Assembly (NCBI GenBank): GCA_016893485.2 | Contig: JAFEKX020000001.1 | Span: 4,588,001 to 4,652,000, forward strand | Reading direction: 5' to 3' | DNA: 64,000 nucleotides | Source of the DNA: Streptomyces sp. P3 | GTDB taxonomy: Bacteria > Actinomycetota > Actinomycetes > Streptomycetales > Streptomycetaceae | Notes under the pieces: generated by a model | Told to the model about the DNA's origin: nothing | The model's input: only the letters and a program-made list of their open reading frames with translations | Database searches by the model: none | Part shown: positions 57,113-64,000 of the stretch, piece by piece | Numbering within the stretch: the first letter of the stretch is position 1 | How the letters are laid out: each line of letters starts with the position of its first letter | Program-made: the position numbers and the translations under genes

Positions 57113-58928
57113 CTAGAAGACCGCCGTACCAGCCTGCGTCAGCTTCCAGTTCACCGCCGCGAAGTCCGCCGGGTCCAGGCTGCCCTTCGCCGTGACGTAG
57201 GCGATCATCAGGTCGCGGACCTGGTCGGGGGCGCTGTAGACGGTCTCCGCCGACGCGATGTGCGGGTAGCCGGAGCCGCCGTTCGCGCGGTAGTTGTTGA
57301 CCGCGACGACGAAGACCTGGTCGTCCGTGACCGAAGTGCCGTTGTACGTCAGGTTCTTGATGCGCGAACCCTCGGCCTGGGCGATGTCGATGTCGTAGGA
57401 GACCCCTGCCGCCACGTCGTACATGTAGTCCCAGAAGCTGTTGGCGTTGGTGAGGGTCGCGGTGTCGACCTTCGTGCCCGCCGGGACCTGGTGGTAGTAC
57501 TTCGCCGCGTACTCCAGGTAGTCCTTGAGCTGGGCGCCGGTGAGCTTCTTGCCGTAGAGGGTGTTGTCGTAGATGTAGAGGCCGGCGATGTCCTTGATGG
57601 TGACCGAGCCCTTGGGGATGTCGGCCGTGCGGCTGAGGGGGCCGCGACCGAGATCAGCGGGAGGGCCGCGTCGGCCGCCGGGAGGCCCGCCTTCACCGAG
57701 TCCATCTGCACCTGCTGGATGAAGTCCATGATCGGCACGTCCTTCCAGCAGGACTCCGCCGCCGAGAGGTCCTCGGTGCAGGTGCCGACCGCCGTGTTGA
57801 CGTACTTCACGACCAACTCGTGGTCCGCTTCGAGGAGTTTCCTTATCTCCGGGTCCTCGTCCACCGTGTTCGGGTTGAGGGTCTGCGCCGTCTTGCCGGT
57901 GATCTTCCACTGGCCGCGGACGAGTTCGAGCTCGAAGTCGAAGACGCTCAGCCGGTAGCCCCAGCAGTACGGCTCGGAGAGCAGGACGTCCGCGCCGGTC
58001 TTCTCGTTCTTCACCGTGTACGACGGGACCTCGACGTGGGTGTGGCCCACGAGGATCGCGTCGATGCCGGGGACCTGCTCGGCGACGAGGTTGGACGCGT
58101 TCTCGACGTACGGCAGCTCGTCGCCGTAGGACGAACTGCCGTCCAGGCCCGAGTGGTCGGTGAGGAAGACGACGTCACAGCCGAGCGCGCGCAGCCGCGG
58201 GACGTACTTCTTCGCCTGCTCGACCAGGCCCGGGAAGACCATCTTGCCGCTGACGTTGTCCTTGTCCCACAGCGCGATGCCCGGGTTGGTGAGGCCGAGG
58301 ATGCCGACCTTGATGTCGGGGGCGCCGGGGACGCGGATCTTCTTCACGGTGTACGGGGCGAAGGCGGGGCGCAGCGTCTTCGCGTCCAGCGCGTTGGCGC
58401 CGAGCAGCGGAAGTGACACTGCTGCTCGAACTTGCGCAGGGTGTCGATGCCGTAGTTGAACTCGTGGTTGCCGAGGGCGGCGGCGTCGTAGCGCATGTGG
58501 TTCATGGCCGTGGCCATCGGGTGCTTGGCGCCGCTCGTGATGGGGTCCACGCGCGCGAAGTAGTAGCCCAGCGAGGTGCCCTGGATGATGTCACCGGCGT
58601 CGACGAGCAGGACGCGGCCCTCGCCCTTCGCCTTGCGCTGCTCCTTGATGAGGGTCGCGACGCGGGCGACGCCGACGGAGTTGCCCTTGCTGTCCGAGTA
58701 CGCCTTGTCCGAGTAGTAGTCCCAGTCGAAGACGTGGCTGTGCAGGTCGGTCGTGCCCAGGATGGAGAACGACCAGGTCTTGTTCGGCTTCGGGTGCGGG
58801 TGGGGCTTGGGGTGCCGGTCGGCGGCCTCGGCCGGGGTCACCGCCGCCGTTCCCGCGACGGCCGCGACAGCGCCGGTGACGGCGGACTTCTGCACGAACT
58901 CACGGCGATTCATGGGATTGACGGGCAT
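57113..58928 (-). CDS. Tat-exported 5'-nucleotidase / metallophosphatase
   Basis: About 605 residues. Tat signal NRREFVQKSAVTGAVAAVAG (about residues 7-26). Metallophosphoesterase domain with TTDLHSH, DAGDIIQG, LGNHEFNYGIDTLRKFEQQ and VGHTHVEVPSY; C-terminal 5'-nucleotidase substrate domain with ADIPKGSVTIKDIAGLYIYD and VVAVNNYRANGGSGYPHIAS. Frame changes near 58415 and 57640. It probably releases phosphate and nucleosides from extracellular nucleotides or cyclic nucleotides. Not obviously in an operon. Confidence 0.9.
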
Positions 58929-59092
58929 TCAGGACTCCTGAAGGGGCGCAGAGGGCTGGTGGTGGCGTACGGGGCGCGGCGGGCTACCCGCGTAGATGTT
59001 GGCCTCCGCCCGTTACCGGCGTAACCACGGACAGCCCAAGGGCCGGTCAAGGATTCCCAAGACCGGCCCAAGCACCCCAGCCAACCGCCGTG

Positions 59093-60376
59093 CTAGATGA
59101 ACGAGTTGATCTCGATCGTCTCCGTACGGCCGGGCCCGACACCGATCGCGGAGATCGGCGCGCCGGACATCTCCTCCAGCGCCTTCACGTACGCCTGCGC
59201 GTTCTTCGGGAGGTCCGCGAAGGTCTTCGCCTTCGTGATGTCCTCGCTCCAGCCGGGCAGGGTCTCGTAGATCGGCTTCGCGTGGTGGAAGTCGCTCTGC
59301 GAGTATGGGAGTTCCTCGACGCGCTTGCCGTCGATCTCGTACGCCACGCAGACCGGGATCTCCTCCCAGCCGGTCAGGACGTCCAGCTTGGTGAGGAAGA
59401 AGTCGGTCAGGCCGTTCACCCGGGTCGCGTAGCGGGCGATGACCGCGTCGAACCAGCCGCAGCGCCGGTCACGGCCGGTGGTGACACCCCGCTCGCCGCC
59501 GATGCGGCGCAGCGCCTCGCCGTCCGCGTCGAACAGCTCGGTGGGGAACGGGCCCGAGCCGACCCGGGTCGTGTACGCCTTGAGGATGCCGATGACCCGG
59601 CTGATCTTCGTCGGGCCGACGCCGGCGCCGGTGCAGGCGCCGCCCGCGGTCGGGTTCGACGACGTCACGAAGGGATACGTGCCGTGGTCGATGTCCAGGA
59701 GGGTGCCCTGGCCGCCCTCGAAGAGGACCACCTTGTCGTCGTCCAGCGCCTTGTTGAGGATCAGGACGGTGTCCGCGACGTACGGCTTGAGCCGGTCCGC
59801 GTAACCCAGCAGCTCCTCGACTACCTGCTCGACGGCGATCGCGCGGCGGTTGTAGAGCTTGGTGAGCATCTGGTTCTTGGCGTCGAGGGCCGCCTCGACC
59901 TTCTGCGTCAGGATCGACTCGTCGTAGAGGTCCTGGACCCGGATGCCGACGCGGTTGATCTTGTCCGCGTAGGTGGGCCCGATACCGCGGCCCGTCGTCC
60001 CGATCTTCCGCTTCCCGAGGAAGCGCTCGGTCACCTTGTCCACCGTCACGTTGTACGGCGTGATGATGTGAGCGTTACCGCTGAGCAGGAGCTTGGACGT
60101 GTCGACGCCGCGCTCGTTCAGCCCGTCCAGCTCGGAGAACAGGACCGACGGGTCGACGACGACACCGTTGCCGATGACCGGAGTGCACTCCGGTGTGAGG
60201 ATCCCGGAAGGGAGCAGGTGAAGGGCGTACTTCTGATCGCCCACGACTACCGTGTGGCCGGCGTTGTTGCCGCCCTGGTAGCGCACCACATAGTCGACCG
60301 ACCCACCTAGCAGGTCCGTCGCCTTTCCCTTGCCTTCGTCACCCCACTGAGCACCGAGCAGCACAAGTGCGGGCAC
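59093..60376 (-). CDS. purA: Adenylosuccinate synthetase
   Basis: Intact, 427 residues from GTG 60376 (PALVLLGAQWGDEGKGKATD). GTP-binding QWGDEGKGK (about 8-16), IMP/catalytic loop GGNNAGHTV, KIGTTGRGIGPTYADKINR, TSSNPTAGGACTGAGVGPTK and GERGVTTGRDRRCGWFDAVI. Length and motifs are canonical. It commits IMP to AMP. It is followed by the 5'-nucleotidase gene on the same strand, 164 bp on; the plus-strand DAGK-like gene starts 186 bp away. Confidence 0.97.
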   Translation of the reverse strand: MPALVLLGAQWGDEGKGKATDLLGGSVDYVVRYQGGNNAGHTVVVGDQKYALHLLPSGILTPECTPVIGNGVVVDPSVLFSELDGLNERGVDTSKLLLSGNAHIITPYNVTVDKVTERFLGKRKIGTTGRGIGPTYADKINRVGIRVQDLYDESILTQKVEAALDAKNQMLTKLYNRRAIAVEQVVEELLGYADRLKPYVADTVLILNKALDDDKVVLFEGGQGTLLDIDHGTYPFVTSSNPTAGGACTGAGVGPTKISRVIGILKAYTTRVGSGPFPTELFDADGEALRRIGGERGVTTGRDRRCGWFDAVIARYATRVNGLTDFFLTKLDVLTGWEEIPVCVAYEIDGKRVEELPYSQSDFHHAKPIYETLPGWSEDITKAKTFADLPKNAQAYVKALEEMSGAPISAIGVGPGRTETIEINSFI

Positions 60377-60562
60377 GCGCGTACACCCCTTCCGGGCGGG
60401 GCATGTCCAAGGCCAGAGGCGTACGTGACACATGTGTGCCTCGTACGCCCGCGACCCTCGTCGGCCGCAACCCGTCGGACCGGATGCCCCGGAATAGACG
60501 AAGCCCCTGGCGCAATAGCGCAAGGGGCTCTTGCACAAAGATGCTACCCGAGGAAGCGAGGC

Positions 60563-61440
60563 ATGGCCGAGGTGGCGACTTTCGCGACTTCAGATCAGCT
60601 GCTGGTCGTCATCGATCAGGTCGCCCGGCGCGCCGACGCGGAGTCCGTCCGTATCGCGAAAGACGTGCTCAGCGCGGGTGCGGCGACGAAGGTGTGCCTG
60701 CCGGACGGGCCCGAGGAGTTCGCCCGGGTCCTCGCCCGGCGGGGCTCCCGCCGCCCGGTGGTGATCGGCGACGACCGCGCCCTGCTCCGCGCGGTGTCCC
60801 TGCTGTACCGGCAGCGGGAACTGGCCGGATGTGCCCTGTCGATGGTGCCGGTGGGAGCCGCCCTCTCCCTCCCTCGCGGGGGCGCTGGGCGTGCCCACGG
60901 GGGCGGTCGCGGCGGCGCGGGCGGTGCTCGACGGGGTCGTACGGCGGAAGGACCTGCTGGTCGACGAGAGCGACGGGGTGGTGCTGGGCGCGCTGCGGAT
61001 CCCATCGCTTCCCGTGCGGGCGGCTCCGGCGGAGGAGCGGACCCCGGTGCCCTCCGGTTTCGGCCACGCGTCCTGGCTGCGGACGTGCCAGTCGCTGGTA
61101 CGGACCCTGGTGCCGCCCCGGCCGCCCCGCGAAGCCCTCGCCGGTGTCACCCGGCTCGGGCCCGCGCGGCTGCGGGTCGAGGTGGACGGGGTGACCCTGG
61201 TGGACCTGGACCAGCCGGTGGACGGGGTGTCCGTGACGCCGGGCGCGTCCGGCTTCGCCGAGGTGGAGGTACGGCCCGTGTCGGTCGGCGCGGAGGCGTC
61301 ACCGCTGTGTGCGCGGGGGCGGAGCGTGACCGTGTCGGGGGCGGATTTTCGGTACCGGGCGGATGCGGTGGTGGGGGCCGGTGCGGACGCGGACGTGGGT
61401 GGTGCGGGAGGGGGCTTGGGGGCTCACGTTGCCCGGGTGA
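60563..61440 (+). CDS. Diacylglycerol kinase catalytic-domain-like protein
   Basis: About 292 residues from ATG 60563 (MAEVATFATSDQLLVVIDQV). The Rossmann-like N-terminal part has GAATKVCLPDGPEEFARVLA and RRPVVIGDDRALLRAVSLLY, and the C-terminal beta domain has VTLVDLDQPVDGVSV and VTVSGADFRYRADAVV, then RTRTWVVREGAWGLTLPG. The pattern fits the DAGK/NAD-kinase-like fold, but the usual GGDGT is replaced by GDDRA, so catalysis is uncertain. Frame changes near 60880 (a duplicated CTCC) and 61376. Conserved beside purA in Streptomyces as I recall. Confidence 0.65.
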
Positions 61441-61716
61441 CGGGGTGGGGGTGTCGGGCCGGGTCGGGGTGGGTGGTTCGGTTGTGTGCGGGGTGTGGGT
61501 GCGTGGGGGCTGGTCGCGCAGTTCCTCGCGCCCCTGGGGGTTGGGATGGGGGCTGGTCGCGCAGGTTCTCGCGCCCCTTGGGGGTTGGGATGAGCCGGGT
61601 GGAGCTGGTGCGTGGGGGCCTGCGGGGGACGAGGCTGGCGGTCGGCGCTCAGGAGCTGCTTGACTCGGGGCGGTGTACAGCGCCCTGCAGGAAGAGCCGG
61701 CCACCTAGGAGCAGTC
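61441..61716. other. GC-rich intergenic region with two repeat copies
   Basis: 276 bp with no gene. It contains long G runs on the plus strand and the tandem pair at 61505-61591. Confidence 0.5.
61505..61591. repeat. Two copies of a dispersed Streptomyces intergenic repeat
   Basis: Adjacent 43- and 44-bp units (61505-61547 and 61548-61591), each of the form GGGGGCTGGTCGCGCAG, TTCCTCGCGCCCC, TGGGGGTTGGGAT, differing by two inserted bases and one substitution. The core TCGCGCAGTTCC-CGCGCCCC is one I recall as dispersed in many Streptomyces intergenic regions. Confidence 0.8.
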
Positions 61717-62417
61717 GTGCGCGTCGTCATCTTCGGAGCGTCCGGAATGGTCGGCCACGGCGCGCTGCGCGCCTGTCTCCTCGACGAGGGCGTCACCGAG
61801 GTCCTCGTCGTCGTCCGGAGCGCTCTTCCGCTGGACCATCCGAAGCTGCGGCAGATCGTCCACGCCGACTTCACCGACTACACCGCCGTCCAGGACCGGT
61901 TGAAGGACCTGGACGCCTGCTTCTTCTGCCTCGGCGTCTCCGCCGTCGGACGCGGTGAGGAGGAGTACACCCGCGTCACCTACGACTACACCCTCGCCGC
62001 CGCCCGCGCCCTGCACGCCGCGAACCCCTCGCTGACCTTCGTCTACGTCTCCGGCGAGGGCACGGACAGCACCGGCAGGAGCCGCCGGATGTGGGCCCGG
62101 GTCAAGGGCCGCACCGAGAACGACCTGCTCGCCATGCCGATGCACGCGTACATGTTCCGCCCCGGCTACATCCAGCCCCTCAACGGCGCCAGCTCCCGCA
62201 CCCCGGTCTACCGCGCCGTGTACCGCGTCACCGGGGCCTGTACCCCCTGCTGCGGCGAGCCTTCCCGCGCCATGTCACCACCACCGACGCCGTCGGACAG
62301 GCCATGCTCGCCGTCACCCGGCTGCAGGGCGCCGGCCCCACGGTGCTGCACAACTCCGACATCAACCGCCTCGTCGCAGCCGAACCCGGGCAGGCACCCA
62401 GGCCTCCGCACGTCTGA
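61717..62417 (+). CDS. NAD(P)-binding epimerase/atypical SDR-like protein
   Basis: About 233 residues from GTG 61717 (RVVIFGASGMVGHGALRACL), preceded by AGGAG. The Rossmann motif GASGMVG is at residues 7-13. The region VYVSGEGTDSTGRSRRMWARVKGRTENDLL contains the S-x-x-K-like active-site area seen in atypical SDRs, and the C-terminal part has YPLLRRAFPRHVTTTDAVGQ. One frame change near 62240. Role unknown; a nearby pathway is not evident. Confidence 0.8.
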
Positions 62418-62449
62418 CCGACCTGGAGGCCGCTCCCTGGTCGTACGGT

Positions 62450-63170
62450 TCAGCCGCCCTGGCCGGCGCTGCCGATCGGGCCGACCTCGACCGAGGAGCC
62501 GGAGCCGTCGGTGACGGGCAGGGACGCGGCGCCCGGCCAGGCGAGGGTGACCGAGTGGGTCTCGTCCGGCGGGGTCACGACCAGCCCGGTGATCCGGACG
62601 CCGGAGCCGCCCGACGTGTTGAGCGGGTAGCTGACGGGGAAGTACGTCGACTCACCGTTCTTGAGCACCGCCGACACGGTCTCCTGACCGGTGCGCTTCG
62701 CGGACAGCGACCCCGCGTTGGTCTTCAGGTCGACGCCCGCGTACCCGGCGACGGTGCAGTCATGGCCGCTGCGGTTGGTCAGCGTGACGACGACGGTGCC
62801 GTCCGTGTCACCGCCGATGGTGCCGTCCTGCGCGGTGATCTTCAGGCCGGCGGTGAGGCACTTGCCGGTCCTGGCGCTCGCACCGGTGCCGGAGCCTGTC
62901 CCTGACCCGGCGGTCTTGCCGGAGCCCTTCGAGCCGGAGCCGGACGAGGTCCCGGTCCCCGTCGAGGTCCCACTCCGGTCCGAGGCGTTCGTACCCGAAC
63001 CGCCGCCCGTGGAAGATGAGTTGGAGTCGGAGCCGCCCCCGGTCGACGCGGAGGACGAGGACGACGGGTCGCTCTGCCCGTTGCCCGCGTTGTCGTTCCC
63101 ACTCTGGCAGGCGGTGAGCGAGACCGGCGGCGACGGCCAGGGCGGCGAAGGTGAGCTTGTGAACGCGCAT
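62450..63170 (-). CDS. DUF4232-type lipoprotein, second copy
   Basis: About 240 residues from ATG 63170 (MRVHKLTFAALAVAAGL). A two-base loss near 63118 garbles the lipobox, which should read LALTACQSG. A Ser/Gly/Thr-rich linker of about 70 residues follows, then a beta-sandwich DUF4232 domain: CLTAGLKITAQDGTIGGDTD, HDCTVAGYAGVDLKTNAGSL, ESTYFPVSYPLNTSGGSGVR and VTLAWPGAASLPV. Same architecture as the lipoprotein at 16563-17350 but not a near-identical duplicate. Confidence 0.8.
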
Positions 63171-63453
63171 CGTCTTGTTTCCTCAGTGTCGGTCAGCAGT
63201 GAGCGTTTCCGACCAGGAGGAGCGCCCGCACCCGCACCGCCGTTCCCCCGACCCCTCCCAAGACATGCCTGTTACACACACCTACCGACACCGCACCCCC
63301 AGGTCACCGCCCAATCCCAGCCCCGACAGGCGTCCGCCCCTGACCTCAACCCGCCCGCGCGGACCGCCCGTTGGGACAGACCCGTGACCCACGCCACCAC
63401 AACCGCCAGCAGACCCGGGGCATCCGGCAGACCCCGCCCACCCCGGCCCCGCC

Positions 63454-64000
63454 TCACCCGGGCAACCCCACTCCCACATCCGCGTCGTCCTTCAACCCCA
63501 CCCCCGTAATCCCCAACTCCCGCGCCCTCCCCATAAGCCCCGCCAACTTCCCCGCAGCCACCTCATACGCCATCCCCGACGGCGGCCGGATATTGAGAGG
63601 CAGTTACGGGAAGCATCCGTCGTCACACCGGGCACAGGCCGGTACGTCAGATACGCGCCCAACGAATCCGCCGCCGACATCCCAGGCCGCTCACCGACGA
63701 ACACCACGACCATCACCGCCCCCATCGCAGAAGCCACGTCATCGCCGAGGGCGACCCGCGCCTGCTCCGCGAGCACCACCGGCCCCACTCGCCACGCCGT
63801 CGGCAACAAGGTCGCCCGCACCATCGCCGCCCCGTGCTCATGCACCGCCCGGCTGGACAGCCCGTCCGCCACGACGAACACCACGTCCCACTCCCCCACC
63901 GGAAGATGCGCCCGGTCGGCAGGATCCAACCGCCGCCCCAGATCGGGCCGTTGGAGATAGGTCAGCCGATCGGGTGCCGCACTGCGCACCCGCACGGTCG
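63454..64000 (-). CDS. eutC: Ethanolamine ammonia-lyase small subunit, 5'-partial
   Basis: C-terminal part (about 182 residues) of EutC. Blocks VRVRSAAPDRLTYLQRPDLG, GEWDVVFVVADGLSSRAVHE, VVVFVGERPGMSAADSLGAY, NCLSNIRPPSGMAYEVAAGK and a final GVGLKDDADVGVGLPG match the adenosylcobalamin-binding subunit that, with EutB, converts ethanolamine to acetaldehyde and ammonia. One frame change near 63600. The N-terminus and eutB are beyond the right edge. Confidence 0.93.

Noticed and set aside
7454..63170. Secondary-metabolite gene cluster
   Set aside because: Single aminotransferase, glycosyltransferase and SDR-like genes are scattered among core genes; no synthase or carrier-protein genes are present.
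63454..64000. Separate ORF with a Trp/Gly/Arg-rich C-terminus
   Set aside because: The odd tail of the frame starting at 63995 is produced by a frameshift near 63600; the EutC C-terminus continues in the next frame to 63454.

Overview
The window is high-GC actinobacterial chromosome, almost certainly Streptomyces or a close relative. Evidence: strong GC bias at third codon positions, many GTG starts, a WblA-type WhiB protein, DUF4232/DUF5063/DUF5994 proteins, an MmyB-type regulator, and a syntenic run (wblA, a class A PBP, an ECF sigma factor, asd, ask, recR, ybaB, purA) that I recall from Streptomyces core genomes. A dominant technical feature is that more than half of the genes, including biosynthetic housekeeping genes such as asd and recR, are broken by one-base indels, mostly in G or C runs. 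I treat these as probable sequence errors and give each gene its full rejoined span.

Layout. 1-8234: two ArsA-like ATPases, wblA, a bifunctional penicillin-binding protein, a YqeY-like protein, a metallophosphoesterase, a repeat-rich gap and a membrane protein. 8287-16516: a tRNA-Pro(CGG) gene occupied by an 8.2-kb integrated element bounded by 48-bp identical attachment repeats. It carries integrase, excisionase and a rolling-circle-type Rep, but no visible conjugative translocase. Its cargo is small membrane proteins, a lower-GC TPR protein, a toxin-antitoxin-like pair with a palindromic operator, and an IS5-family insertion sequence.

16563-34361: two secreted or membrane DUF-type proteins, then a YqiJ-like / YqiK-like flotillin / very large coiled-coil AAA ATPase operon divergent from a PucR regulator. 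This is followed by cold-shock, MerR and GNAT genes and a permease pair. 34491-49807: an RCK-type NAD-binding membrane protein, an S9 peptidase, SURF1, an ECF sigma factor with a downstream membrane partner, the asd-ask pair, the ybaB-recR-DUF5063 cluster, a SLATT protein and a Ser/Thr kinase with a repeat-rich linker. 50013-64000: a class III aminotransferase, a GntR regulator coupled to a fused glycosyltransferase/membrane protein, an MmyB regulator next to a tautomerase, a Tat-exported 5'-nucleotidase, purA, a DAGK-like protein, an NAD(P)-binding protein, a lipoprotein, and the 3' part of eutC.

The two most system-like loci are the compact tRNA-integrated element with its TA-like cargo, and the flotillin/giant-ATPase operon. 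No CRISPR array, rRNA operon or recognisable secondary-metabolite cluster was seen.
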